Notes: generated by a model not told the origin, from the letters alone. DNA of 64,000 nucleotides from Ryuthela nishihirai (GCA_038380435.1 JAWZYU010000001.1:12566001-12630000); one strand, 5' to 3'. Shown: positions 1 through 10,581, counted from the stretch's first letter. Numbers and translations: made by a program.

Positions 1-54
1 AGCCTTGTGTCACCCCACAACACGATGAACCATTTCCTGATGACTTGCAGAGGC
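1..54 (-). repeat. Possible LINE-A RT-region fragment at window edge
   Basis: The first bases (agccttgtgtcacccc) resemble the LINE-A stretch near 60463-60480 (agccttgtggcacccc). The match is short and the rest is diverged, so this is only a tentative edge fragment. It ends at tgcagaggc (46-54), which recurs at 805-813 beyond the SINE1 pair. Confidence 0.25.
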
Positions 55-440
55 AAAATTGGGTTGTTTTACCTCTGAGCGGCACTTTTTTGCACACAAT
101 GGGCTAAATGGCCAGGTCACATGGACCCCAAAGGCTCAGAGAAGGTTGGGGTAGGGGACCCACTGGAACAGCTGTTGGAAGACAGATGGTAGCCTCCCGT
201 CAAGGCCATCCAGCATGTTCTTTATCGTACACGGGTATGGATCTCTCTCGCACACGGGGCCACAGCTTAATGTCCCATCTGACAGACAGTGGCCTTTCCA
301 AGCCTATTAGTGTCCCCTACTGACGGTGAGCAGGGCGGAGAATTTTGCGGAGATAAATCTCAACGCTGACCCAGCTGGGACTCGAACCTGGGAACTACAG
401 ATTACGAGCCTGAAGCGCTACCGACTGAGCCATCCCCACC
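55..440 (-). repeat. SINE1 copy 1 (tRNA-headed SINE)
   Basis: On the minus strand this starts with a tRNA-like head (GGTTCGAGTCCCAG as B box, TGGCTCAGTCGGTAG as A box). A conserved body follows (CGTTAAAGAACAC-type core), then a 3' end near GTAAAACAACCCAA. Thirteen other copies in this window define the family. It abuts an older SINE1 copy; tgcagaggc flanks the pair at 46-54 and 805-813. The ORF inside is an accident of the repeat. Confidence 0.85.
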
Positions 441-804
441 TGTTTTACCTTTGAGTGGCACTTTTGTGCACACAGTGGGTTAAAATGGCCAGGTAACAAG
501 GATCCTATGGCTCAGAAAAGGTTGGGGGAAGGGGCCCACTAGATAGCTGTTAGGAGATATGGTAGCCTCCCATCCTTGGGAAGGCTGCCTCCAGTGTGTT
601 CTTTAATGTACACAGGGTATGGCTGTCGTGCACATGAAGCCACAGCTTAACATCTCATCTGATGGATGGCAGCTTTTCCAAGCTCATTGGTGTTCCTTTT
701 CCACTGAAGCTAGGGTGAAGGTTAGTGGAGATAAATCCCAACATTGCAAAATTGGGACTCAAACTTGGGAACTGAAGACTAGAAGCCTGGCACACTGATT
801 GCCC
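441..804 (-). repeat. SINE1 copy 2, old and diverged
   Basis: Directly follows copy 1 in the same orientation. It starts at tgttttacctttgagtgg and carries the same body in diverged form, ending near gaagcctggcacactg, so the tRNA head is degraded. Either copy 1 inserted at the tail of this one, or a tandem pair was inserted together. Confidence 0.75.
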
Positions 805-813
805 TGCAGAGGC

Positions 814-1534
814 TGGCCTGCATGAACATCATCCATTGCATCACCTTCCAAATGATCACCCAGGCATAGCAAACAAAACAATCTCAACTTGGGATGTGGA
901 ATGTCATTGTGTCATCTTTAGTGACAAATCCTGCTTTTGCCTAGGAGCTAATGATCACCATAGGAATGTGTGGAGACAGCACAGTCAACACTCCAATCCT
1001 GCTGCTACCATTGAAAGCACACAGCCCAAGCAACAGGCATTATATCTTGGGCACAATAAATCACAATGGCCAATACCTGGACCATGTTTCAGCAGGATAA
1101 TGCCAGGCTATATACCACTAACATCACCTGGGAATATCTATGATGTGTCAACACTCTTCTGTGGTCACCGAGGTCCCCAGATTTATCACCCATTAGATAT
1201 GTTTGGGACTTGGTAGGCATCATTTGCAGACTCATCTGTAAATGTCACAGATTGTAGCTACCGTGAGAGATCAGCTGCAGGCATGGTGAGCCGTGCCTCA
1301 AAATGCTATTCTATGCCAGTACATCCTCTCCAGGCATGGTGAGCTGTGTGTGCCACAAACCATGGGGGATTTACAAGTTGGCTGTTTTGGGTTTTATGGC
1401 GCATGGGCGACTAGGCCATAATGCGCCAAACAAAAGACAATATAAAAGATAAAAGACGTGTAACCTGCAACCAAATTTAAAACAAATGAGCTAAATTGTA
1501 AAATGGTAAAACAAGGGGATTTACAAGATACTGA
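814..1534 (+). pseudogene. Tc1-like transposase fossil (T1), split by a LINE-A tail
   Basis: The plus-strand translation contains VIFSDKSCFCLGANDHHRNV, close to the Tc1-family block around the first catalytic Asp (FSDESRFCLGANDGR-type), followed by degraded DDE-domain sequence. The C-terminus (HGGFTRY then TGA, the usual Tc1 GGPTRY ending) is split: a 137 bp LINE-A tail plus a 13 bp duplication lies inside it, and the last codons and stop are at 1528-1534. Frameshifts and stops show the gene is dead. No terminal inverted repeat was found. Confidence 0.75.
1378..1514 (-). mobile_element. LINE-A copy A1: 3' end only, with 13 bp TSD
   Basis: A severely 5'-truncated LINE-A insertion. The sequence ttttatggcgcatgggcg...aggccataatgcgcc matches the 3' ends of the copies at 22930 and 58240. 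The tail side begins ttggctgttttggg, a degenerate form of the (TTGG)n seen in those copies. It is flanked by identical 13 bp duplications, ggggatttacaag, at 1365-1377 and 1515-1527, as expected for target-primed reverse transcription. Confidence 0.85.
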
Positions 1535-2057
1535 TCAATGCCATATAAGACATCTGTGTGTGAAATAAATTTTTTCCTTTGCTCTGCAATCATTTTTTAC
1601 TATCTGCCAACCTGTCTTGTCTGTGATTATCATCTGATTCCAACCACTTCTTTTGGGTGGTGTAATTTCAATATCAAAAGAGTGTATTTTGTCTTTTTTT
1701 TTTGGTAAGATGTGCATATCTAGGAGAATCACTCTTGGTATCTTGGAGTTTGTATCAGCATCCAACTACTGTGGCATAGTTCTTGCAAACAAAATGTGTC
1801 ACACACTAGCCACAGAAGGGCCAATACTGGAAATGACTGCCAGATTCTTAAGTTTATGTAGAAACTTTTGCTCTCAGATAATGAATTTATGATACCAAAC
1901 TGTGTATAGTTTTGCTTTCTTCAGTACTCAAAAATTACTGCTGTTTGCATATAACTGTCTGTGAATATTCTTCACTTACATATCTTTTTTATCATATAAA
2001 TATAATTGAGAATCTGGACTGCAATCCCCCTTTCTACTGAAACAAGATTTCACTTAC
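1535..2057. other. No recognised feature
   Basis: AT-rich sequence with short overlapping ORFs on both strands (1535-1765 minus, 1653-1892 plus) that show no known domain. I see no repeat match inside the window. Confidence 0.5.
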
Positions 2058-2125
2058 GCAGAGGTTTTCCAGGAACTAATTTCTGTGCATAAACCACCTT
2101 GTATTGAAAATTCAACTCTGTATTT
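2058..2125 (-). CDS. Candidate internal exon D of an unidentified minus-strand gene
   Basis: On the minus strand a 68 nt open stretch is bounded by an acceptor (ttgtgttttattag) and a strong donor (CTGC then gtaagtg). Read with a 1-nt leading phase it encodes a peptide containing FQYKVVYAQKLVPGKP, with no stop. That phase fits the 2-nt overhang left by the exon at 35003-35065, although 33 kb separates them and other exons may intervene. A second acceptor 8 nt downstream is possible and would change the frame. The protein is not recognised. The host-gene interpretation is inference. Confidence 0.45.
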
Positions 2126-3142
2126 CTAATAAAACACAAGTTTGAACTAGGAAAAAGTTTAATACAAATTCTAAACACAAATCGAGAAATAAAGGATAAA
2201 ATTGGCAGGAATGATCAAAAACAAGGTAATATCATTCTATAGTTAAAAATTAAAATAAAAAATCTTGTCATGTTTCAAAAATTTTATTTATAACAAAATT
2301 ACATATTTTAATTAAAATTTCACATTGAACTCCTCAGGCATTCACCTACTATAATTTCAAAAAAACATAATTCGATTAAATTTGAATATTCTCAACTTCT
2401 CTGGTTCACAGATTAAGGAAATACCACTCTTATGTTGATAAATATATGTTGAAGTATGAAAGGAAAATTATAGGTGGGACAGGAGCCCTCAATGGCATTG
2501 GAATAGTAAGAAAACTGCAGTTTGACTTTGGTATATTTGTGATTTATGCAAAGTTTCTTGTAGTGTTCATGCAAAATATTGAATTTTTTATTGTTCATTC
2601 TCATCTCTAGAGCATAAGAAATGGAGAGTGCTTATCAGTGGGGTAACTATGGGGGTCAAGTAATTGAGATTATAACCCTTCCCTTTGAAAGCTTGAATAG
2701 CCTATATTTTCTAAAAAAAAAAAGAGTCTCAGAAAACAAGAGAATCAAAATATCAACCTCCCCTTACATTAAACTTAAACATGCCCCCTCCCATTAAAAT
2801 TTTGTGGGTATGCCACTAATGTTTATTATCTTAATTTTGAAACATTAGCTAGATACCAAAAAATAACTTCCCAAAGGATACAAAATACATTCTGTGGAGG
2901 ATTCTGAAAAATGTCAAAAACAAAAGAAGTGAATTTGTTTTTGAAAATGAACTATGAAAAACAAATGAGTGAAAATTTATAAAACATATTACACATATGT
3001 AATTTTATCAAAATTCTGAATTTTGCATTCGAACCATTTTTTGGAGGATTTTACTATTCACTTGTACTACAATTTTAACATTAGCAACATAAGTTATATT
3101 TCCACAACAGTAAATATATTAAATTTTGGCAAAAAAAAAAAA
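2126..3142. other. AT-rich non-coding sequence
   Basis: Low-complexity AT-rich DNA with poly(A) tracts near 2713 and 3131. I see no coding signal or recognisable repeat. Confidence 0.5.
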
Positions 3143-3700
3143 CCAATGACTGAGTGGTTACAATGTTTGAACCTGGGTTTGAGACCCGGATAAGACACGA
3201 GTTTTTTTTTTCTTAATATGTTGTTTTTCTGCTGAAGTCTCACCTTCCTCAGGGGTGGGTGTGGCTAAGTCGGTAGCACACCAGGCTTGTAATCTGCAGT
3301 TCCCAGATTAGAGTCCCAGCTGAGTCAGCATTGAGGTTTATCTCCGCATAACTCCCCACCCTGCCCACAGTCAGTAGGGGAAACCAATGGACTTGGAATG
3401 GCCACCGTCCATCGGATGGGACATTAAGCCGTGGCCCTGTGAGTGGGAGAGCCATACCCTGTGCACTTTAAAGAACACACTGGATGGCCTTGACAGGAGA
3501 CTACCATATATCTTCTAACAGCTGTTCCAGTGGGTCTCCTATCCCAACCTTCTCTGAGCCTTCGGGGTCCTTGTGACCTGGCCATTTAGCCCATTGTGTG
3601 CAAAAAAGTGCCACTCAGGGGTAAAAACAACCCAACCCACCTTCCTCAGAGAACTTCTCTGTAGCTTATACTCACAGGATATCCAACTTATTATTTATTT
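3143..3700 (+). repeat. SINE2 copy, interrupted by SINE1
   Basis: The tRNA-like head (actgagtggttac...ctgggtttgagacccgg) is followed by the SINE2 body (gttgtttttctgctgaagtc) up to caccttcctcag. The copy resumes after the nested SINE1 at about 3650, where the rest is strongly degraded. This shows SINE1 activity later than this SINE2 insertion. Confidence 0.65.
3253..3637 (+). repeat. SINE1 copy 3, the only plus-strand copy, 12 bp TSD
   Basis: Full-length SINE1 reading head to tail on the plus strand, from gtgtggctaagtcggtagc to gtaaaaacaacccaac. It is flanked by identical duplications caccttcctcag at 3241-3252 and 3638-3649 and lies inside a SINE2. All thirteen other SINE1 copies in this window are on the minus strand. 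Confidence 0.9.
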
Positions 3701-3892
3701 TACAAAATAAGCAAGAATGAAATTAATAACTTTCTGTCAACTTTGTTTAATTTTGAAATACCCACACCCAAAGTAATATGTTACAAGTAAATATAGTAAG
3801 CTGTCTCACTAGATCTTTTTTGATGTTACAGATTTTTGTGATTTTCCAAAACAATCAAAATACCCTTTGTACTTTTGCTTAGCAATGTTAGA

Positions 3893-4030
3893 ACACGACA
3901 TACGTAGTGATTATTTATGCCTAGCATGTTACTAGGAGACATGGGTTCGAATCCCACTGATGGCAAAACTAAATCTTTTCAGCTTTTTCATTAGTCACAT
4001 GTCTACAGGACATCTCCTGTGACACTTTAT
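3893..4030 (+). repeat. SINE3-like tRNA-derived repeat
   Basis: Contains a B-box-like acatgggttcgaatcccac followed by tgatggcaaaactaaatc and ttttcagc. Related stretches occur at 48590-48720 and 6003-6120. The A-box half is degenerate. It is called a SINE rather than a tRNA gene because the arms do not pair and the same 3' extension recurs elsewhere. Confidence 0.45.
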
Positions 4031-4326
4031 TAATGTCTTCCTCAAAAGTCTGTTCTAAAATATTGTATGTAGGAATTATTCTGCATTTTTTAATAATAAT
4101 GGTGCCTTTATTCAAGACACAACACCATGATCATAAATAAAAACTAACAACGAAATAGTATAATTTATAAATTTATATAATTGTTGCAATTGTATAATCA
4201 GTGGCACAGCCAAAATTAACTGAAATTCTTGGGAGTGTGAAATTTTGAAAAAAAAATTGTTAATGTTTCTGTTAATGAAAATTGATGAACAAATTAATTC
4301 TTAAAAAGAAATTTTCACAAAGACTG

Positions 4327-4712
4327 AGGTTGGGTTGTTTTACCTCTGAGCGGCACTTTTTTGCACACCATGGGCTAAATGGCCAGGTCACATGGACCCC
4401 GAAGGCTCAGAGAAGGTTGGGGGAGGGGACCCACTGGAATAGCTGTTGGGAGACAGATGGTAGCCTCCCGTCAAGGCCATCCAGCGTGTTCTTTAACGTG
4501 CACAGGGTATGGCTCTCCCGCACACGGGGCCATGGCTTAAAGTCCCATCTGACGGACGGCGGCCTTTCCAAACCCATCGGTGTCCTCTACTGACCGTGGG
4601 CAGGGCGGGGAATTTTGCGGAGATAAATCTCAACGCTGACCCAGCTGGGACTCGAACCTGAGAACTACAGATTACGAGCCTGGCGCGCTACCGACTGAGC
4701 CACCCCCGCCCC
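4327..4712 (-). repeat. SINE1 copy 4, full length, 11 bp TSD
   Basis: Well-preserved minus-strand SINE1 with complete tRNA-like head and tail (ggttgggttgtttta at the left edge). Target-site duplications cacaaagactg lie at 4316-4326 and 4713-4723. The 103 aa ORF that covers it starts outside and is not a gene. Confidence 0.92.
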
Positions 4713-4934
4713 CACAAAGACTGGGGAGATTATACCCTCAATCCCCTCCTTGTTATTGCATTATTTGTAATATTAATATCACAAAAATATTTGGTTTAAA
4801 AATTATAGAACTATCTGCACTCAGTGATTCAGAAACATCATGTACCAGAACAATGCTCTGTTTTGGTTATTCTACAACATCAAGTACATGAATGGCATTC
4901 CAGTTCCACGATTATTTTGAAATATAAGTCCTAG

Positions 4935-5130
4935 AACTGCATTCTGATTTAATTTGAGCTAAGGGACCTGGGTTTGAGCCCCAGATGAGGCATGGACGTT
5001 TGTGTTGTTTTTCTGCTGAGATCCTGCCATTCTCTCAGACCTTCTACTACGGCATATAAACTTGCAGGCTCCTGTTAGACCTTTGTGGCAAGCAGCTGCT
5101 TGAGGGGGTATTTATTTATTATTATTTTTT
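4935..5130 (+). repeat. SINE2 copy
   Basis: Starts with a partial head (gggacctgggtttgagcccc). The SINE2 body follows (gcatggacgtttgtgttg, tttttctgctgagatcctgc, ggcatataaacttgcaggctcc), ending gcttgagggggtatttattt, the typical (ATTT)n tail. Confidence 0.8.
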
Positions 5131-5249
5131 TTTGTAATTGCTTCCCTTGTTCAAAAAGTTATGTTTTGCCATTACTAAAATGAATAATGTCAGAAAAGCC
5201 ACTGAATGAAAAATAAAGGGCATATCAGAGTTTGAAATCTGGAAAAAAG

Positions 5250-5376
5250 CAGTTTTTTCTTTCTTTCTGAGGTATTGTGCTTTTCTGCTGAAGTCTTGAC
5301 TTCCTCACCAATACTGTTTGCAATGTATTATACTGCAGACTGCTTATGGACTTCCATGGCAAGTACCTGAGATTTC
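5250..5376 (+). repeat. Degenerate SINE2 copy
   Basis: Only the SINE2 body can be followed (ttttctgctgaagtcttgac, ttcctcac, then acttccatggcaag). The tRNA head and tail are lost, so this is an old copy. Confidence 0.45.
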
Positions 5377-5927
5377 TCTAATTCATACAGATTAGTGAAT
5401 TTTTAACTTTTATATACTTGAAAACCTGTAAAAAAAACTTAAAAGCTTTTCTCATATGTTACAGAAGGCAGGTGTAAGAAAATGCAGGAACCTGTAACTG
5501 TGCAACTGTTATAACTAGCACCAACAAATAGTCAGATGTGCAGTTTCCATCATAACTTTCCAGGCTTTATCCTACACAAATTTGATCAGCAGTCTAGCTC
5601 AGATGCTGGAACAGCAAACTTTGACAGCAAAATGTGTGAAAAGCAACAAGGATGAAGTTTGTAAAATATCTGAATTTTTTTTTTCGAACTTTGCTCTCGG
5701 CCCTGCAAGCTACACTACATTCAAGATTCCATCAGCTTCAGGAATCGAGATAATTTAATTCTCTGTCATCAAGCAAAAAAATTTTTAAGTTTATCCTTCA
5801 AACCATTCGCATATTAAAATGTTTTCAGCTTGCTCCAAAAAACTTTTTAATATGTAAATGGTTTGAAGGGTGAACTGCAAAATTTTATTGTGCAATGATG
5901 GAGAACTTAGAAGTTATTTTAAGTTAG

Positions 5928-5998
5928 AATAGGACCTATTTATAGGTCCTATTCTGGAAGATTTTATAAGACCTATTTATAGGTCTTATTCTGGAAGA
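5928..5998. repeat. Tandem pair of short palindromes with matched changes
   Basis: A 37 bp unit occurs twice. The first contains AGGACCTA-TTTA-TAGGTCCT (5931-5950), the second AAGACCTA-TTTA-TAGGTCTT (5968-5987). The two differ by one base in each arm, at paired positions, so both remain perfect palindromes. Each is followed by attctggaagatttta. Confidence 0.85.
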
Positions 5999-6002
5999 TT
6001 TT

Positions 6003-6120
6003 AGCGTCTGCCTCATGGTTTAACAGTAGAGTGCTCTGGCACGTATCTAGAGAGTTACGGGTTCGATTCCTGCCACAACAGCGATAATTTTTTTCAGATG
6101 TTTGTAACTATTTTGAAGTT
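6003..6120 (+). repeat. SINE3-like tRNA-derived core
   Basis: Contains gcctcatggtttaacagtagagtgctctggc and the B-box-like acgggttcgattcctgcc, followed by acaacagcgataattttttt. It has an A box and B box but no convincing acceptor stem, so it is treated as tRNA-derived repeat. It lies between the two arms of the 5750-6376 foldback. Confidence 0.45.
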
Positions 6121-7038
6121 TTAAAATGGTAGAAGCACAATTACAAAGTCCTTCTTGCTCAGAAAATAATTAAAATAACTTTTAATTATCTATTATTATA
6201 GAAGTTATTATAACTTAAAATAACACAATTATTGCACAATAAAATTTTGCAGTTCACCCTTCAAACCATTTATATATTAAAAAGTTTTTTGGAGCAAGCT
6301 GAAAACGTTTTAATATGCAAATGGTTTGAAGGATAAACTTCAAAACTTTATTGCTCAATGGCAGAGAATTATGCTATTTTAATGGTAGAAGCATTATGGA
6401 TAAAACAGTAAGGCAAGCTACTAGTGTGATATTGATTTATTCCTTGCTTACTGTGTGCAAACAGAAGTCAGAGAGCAGCATTAAGATGCTCTAGTTAACC
6501 TGACCAATCTTCATCTTCAATCATTATGGAGTGTAAAGTTCCACAAGACAGCCATAAACATTCATTGGGAGCTTCAATGAGGAGATAAAAGAAGCACTTT
6601 AAAATATGCATAACTGATAAAATTCAGACAATGACTTATGGGAATAAAGGACTTGAGTTCAATTACTGTGTTGGTGATTTATTACCTACAGACCTTTCAG
6701 TTTGCATCATATGATCTCGATATACAAGTAGATATAATAATTACAAGCTGAAATGGTACACTACTATCAAAAGATCTCAGCAGAAAGAAAGTCAAGCAAG
6801 AAATTGCTCCTTTGAATTATTTTTAAGATTTGACACTGCCTTTAAAATCACACTTATTACTTTTAAGATATACTGTGGCAAAAGCATGAATCCATTCTAA
6901 TTTTATAAGCATTTTAAATTCATTCTTGTTATTATTGTTCAAGGGGTATCCAATCCTGACCATAAGATATTTTATTTGCATTTGGCAATACCATTAAATT
7001 TTGAAAAAATGATGATACAACTAGTACATCACAAAAAT

Positions 7039-7168
7039 CTATTTGAATTCATCAAACACTATGATAAAATTTGCTTTGTGGAGCAAAGGAAAATTTTGCT
7101 TTGTGGAGCAAAAACCTATTTGAATTCATCAAACACTATGATAAAATTTGCTTTGTGGAGCAAAGGAA
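7039..7168. repeat. Local tandem duplication, period 77 bp
   Basis: A 52 bp block beginning ctatttgaattcatcaaa and ending tgtggagcaaagga occurs at 7039 and again at 7116. A third partial unit (ttttgctttgtggagcaaa) lies between. The near-identity points to a recent duplication or slippage event. Confidence 0.85.
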
Positions 7169-7335
7169 CCTGGGTTTGAACCCAGTAATAGCTTGGATAC
7201 TTTCTTTCTGATGCAAGTTTTCTTTCATCTGTTTCAGCTTCCTCACAGATATTCTCTTAGCACATTATACAGCCAAGTTCCTGTCACACCTCTGTGGCAA
7301 GTAGGCTGCCTGAGGATACATTTTTATTATTCAAA
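7166..7335 (+). repeat. Diverged SINE2 copy
   Basis: The head half aacctgggtttgaacccag is followed by recognisable but diverged SINE2 body. The end cctctgtggcaagtagg and gaggatacatttttatt matches the family 3' end. It directly follows the 77 bp tandem duplication. Confidence 0.6.
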
Positions 7336-9067
7336 TAGAATGGAACATATATTTCACATGAACACTATTTTAGCATAAATTAAAATAGCTACAAAATGAA
7401 ATCAATTGTCATATTTAGATGATATATGATAAAATGCAAAGCTTTTATTCATGAACATATCAGAACCTTTATTATAGATTTCAAACAGATGAAAACATGC
7501 ATTAATAGAAAAAAATGAAACTTATAAGATGATCATGCAACGTTATGGATGCACAATATTTTAGTATAAATGTGGATGAGACTCATACCTTACTAATCCT
7601 GAAGCTGAATATTGGCAACCATAAATACAGCATGAAAAAAATAGATTATGCATATTGAAATATGAAGTATAATAAATATAACTATAAGAAAACAGCATAA
7701 ACATAATGAGATGATTAAAAATAGAAATCAGCAAAAATATTTTTTTGCTCTTTTTCATTAAGGTTACCTTACTACTTTTTCTAACATACTTAGCCTCTAA
7801 ATTGAGAAATACAGCAAACCTTCCTGTATTTAGATACCATTTATCCAAACTTTTTTGCCAAAGAAATAATATCTGTTGAATAATATCTGATGAATTCAAT
7901 TATCTGAAATAAATTTACAGACTGCATTCACTCTTAAATAGTCAAAACAAGCAGAATATAACTTTTTTTGTCAAAGCAGTCTGAAAAATTCCTTACTCAT
8001 CTCGAGTTCCAACACTGGTCAGCAAAAGTTAAGCATAATATACAAACCAGGGTCAGATTTACATCTCGTGCACACCTAGGCACATGAAGTAGAGTGCACC
8101 CTTATGTACAGTAGGTTTTCCAATTTTGTTTAAAAATATTAAATGGTTGTGAAAACCATGAAGAATGGAAATAATGTAATCTAAAAGGATATAGTAATTT
8201 TAATGTTAAGTAATACAATTTTGATAATAAATAGCAAAATTTAGGTAATAAATTAATATGCATAGCATATAAATTATGGTATTCAATATACATTAAATAT
8301 ATAAAAATCAAATTAATCATTTGATATTAAAATATTTTTCTTTCTAGCTACTTTTCCCTGGGAATGAACAAGTTACACTAATTAGCAAAAATATTGGGGC
8401 ATTTTCATGTTATACAAATGGGAAAATTATTTAAAGCTCCCTAACTTTAAATTAAACATTCTGAAGCAAAATGTCACAAGAAATGTAAAACCTCAAAAAA
8501 ATTCTCCAAATCAAATAAGAATAAGCTTCTGAATTTGAGCATATTTGTTTACTGTTTAAAGTGTTCTGGAAATTGAAATATATAGCATCTGTGTGTTACT
8601 CTAAGAATTTACCTTAAAATTATAACAAATTGTTTACCAAAAAAATGTAATTTTAGAAGTTTGGGAAAATGCTTTTTTTTTTTGCATCAATTTTGAAAGT
8701 GTTCAGGACAAATATAACAGCAGAATCTTCTGTCAAATATTTCAACTTCAATAACTCTTTAAATAATAATGTAATATTTGTAAACTGAAATTTGGATAAA
8801 TCTGAGTTGCAATTTATATTCTGCACCACTTTTCTGTAAAAACACTTATTTTCAAAGTTATCAAGCTTTGAATGTGGTTTTTCTTTTTCATATACCAAAG
8901 AAGTATCCCAATGCATTTGGTAACATAGTATATTGATGCATAATCCATATTATTTTAAAAGTTCATTTTCTATTGTCGGGAGAATGCTTTGAGAAGAGAG
9001 TAATTGTTATCCATGGATACTTGTTTAAAAAAAAATTATTGTTACTTAAATTAACAAATTGTATTGT
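7336..9067. other. AT-rich region, no convincing gene
   Basis: Several short minus-strand ORFs (7561-7899, 8102-8320, 8653-8916) have composition typical of AT-rich non-coding DNA and no recognisable domain. Near 8046-8100 ccagggtcagatttac...cacctaggcac resembles an end of a hAT-type element, but no partner end was found. Confidence 0.5.
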
Positions 9068-9514
9068 TTAAATGATGGCACCCATAGTCAGGTGCCTAAT
9101 GTGCCGAATGGAAAATCCAGGTAAAACATTAAATACATGTAAAATAACCAGTAAAAATTCAAAGAGAGTTAAAAGCGATTCATCAGATAAAAGATGTCCG
9201 AGTGTAAGGGGCTCAGATGTAAAAATCATGAAAGGTAAAATATAAATATCTGTCTAGGTTAAAAACAGGACAATTGATTAAAATGTACTTAATAGTTAAA
9301 ATGGTGTCACAAAACTCACACTTAGGTTCGTCATTCGCCCAAAGAAGAAATGAATGAGTGATAAACGAATGACCTAAGTGGAGCCAAGCAAGTACGACTT
9401 CCTGCAAAAACATAACTGCCATGATTTGATAATGGGCTTGATCTTGAAAAGCTTGTTACCGACCTGTTCAGACCAAGATCTCTGTCACTGTACCTGGAGC
9501 TCGATGAAAAAACG

Positions 9515-10021
9515 CTACTGGAAGTCCAAGTATGGAACTGGCAGCGGAGAGTTGGATAGGGGCGTGACTGACCTCATAGCAGCATCTGCCAAGTCATTGC
9601 CCCTGATCCCGACGTCACAGGGCACCCAATAGAACAGTGTTGGCGGCTGCCAGACGATGCATTGCTTGCAGATCTTGGGGAGAACAGGGTGAAGCCAATG
9701 CCTCACTGAGATCAAGGCCTGTAGTGAGCTAAGCAAGTTGGTGTAGAGGACACAACAATGATAATGCTTAGCTGCTACATGGTCCAAGGCAATGCTGATA
9801 GCATGCAACTCTGCGGTGAAGATGGAACACTGCTATGAGATCTGGTCTGCAATGATAACATCACAGCAGACCACAGCCAATCTCACTGAAGTGCCAGATT
9901 TTGAGCTATCTGTGAAGACAGGAAAGAAATCCAGGTGCTCAGCACAATGGCTGGCAAAGAGTTGCTGATATGCACAGTCAGGTTGTAAAGGCCTTCCCTG
10001 ACCTGCAAAAAGAAAAGTCAA
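9515..10021 (-). pseudogene. LINE-A2 RNase H domain remnant
   Basis: The minus-strand pieces show the RNase H blocks of jockey/I-type elements: FPVFTDSSKSG (first Asp), TAELHAI-type second acidic block, VLYTNLLSSLQAL (canonical YTDS, Asp changed to Asn) and WVPCDVGIRGNDLADAAM (canonical WVPSHVGI-GN--AD). Two frames are used and the catalytic TDS Asp is lost, so the domain is inactive. Further toward the 3' end, CEFCDTILTIKYILINCPVF (9213-9422) matches the Cys-rich segment that usually follows RNase H in these elements. Confidence 0.85.
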
Positions 10022-10140
10022 AGGAAGGGGAAACAGCCAGCCACGCTTGTACTGGCTTGGCTATGTGTGTGTGTGAGACACTATCGAGACTGGTGTTAAT
10101 GTCTTGCAGGTAACCTTGGACAAAAACAACCTACCAAAAC

Positions 10141-10397
10141 AGATGGTAGCCTCCCGTCAAGGCCATCCAGTGTGTTCTTTAACATGCACAGGGTATGGCT
10201 CTCCCACACAGGGCCACGGCTTAACGTCCCATCTGACGGACGGTGGTCTTTCCAAAGTCATCGGTGTCCCCTACTGACCATGGGCAGGGCAGGGAAATTT
10301 GCAGAAATAAATCTCAATGCTGACCCAGCTGGGACTCGAACTTGGGAACTACAGATTACGAGCGTGGTGCACTACCGATTGAGCCACCCCCGCCCCC
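10141..10397 (-). repeat. SINE1 copy 5, lacking the tail third
   Basis: Begins inside the SINE1 body at agatggtagcctcccgtcaa and runs through the head to gagccacccccgcccc. The first ~125 bp of the usual left side are absent. It sits in the RT-RNase H linker of LINE-A2, where about 470 bp present in the 59.4-59.9 kb copy are missing. A deletion therefore probably removed both the SINE tail and adjacent LINE sequence. Confidence 0.85.
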
Positions 10398-10581
10398 AAC
10401 ACCTTCAGAACCAAATCCTGGGCGGAGTCATACACCTGGGATCCATAGTCAGTTCAACCAGAAAAGTGCACAGTAAAGGAGGAGCAAAGAACATCAGTCT
10501 GCCCCCCAAGAGAGGACCTTGAAGATGTTCAATGCCCATGTGCATTTAGACCTTTGAGATGTCATATATGGATTAAAAATG

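Larger units (their letters stand above)
5750..6376. repeat. Large foldback structure with a tRNA-like core
   Basis: The segment at about 5755-5915 is itself an imperfect hairpin: ccttcaaaccattcgcat is answered by atgtaaatggtttgaagg. The whole block recurs as its reverse complement at about 6217-6376, with cttgctccaaaaaactt answered by aagttttttggagcaag. Between the arms lie a tandem pair of palindromes and a tRNA-like sequence. No transposase is present. It looks like a non-autonomous foldback element or two opposed MITE copies. Family unknown. Confidence 0.65.

Noticed and set aside
6003..6085. Functional tRNA gene
   Set aside because: Internal promoter-like boxes are present but the acceptor and anticodon arms do not pair, and the extension matches other repeats.
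6430..6520. Minus-strand exon with donor gtaagcaag
   Set aside because: Every frame upstream of the donor contains a stop shortly after the possible acceptors.
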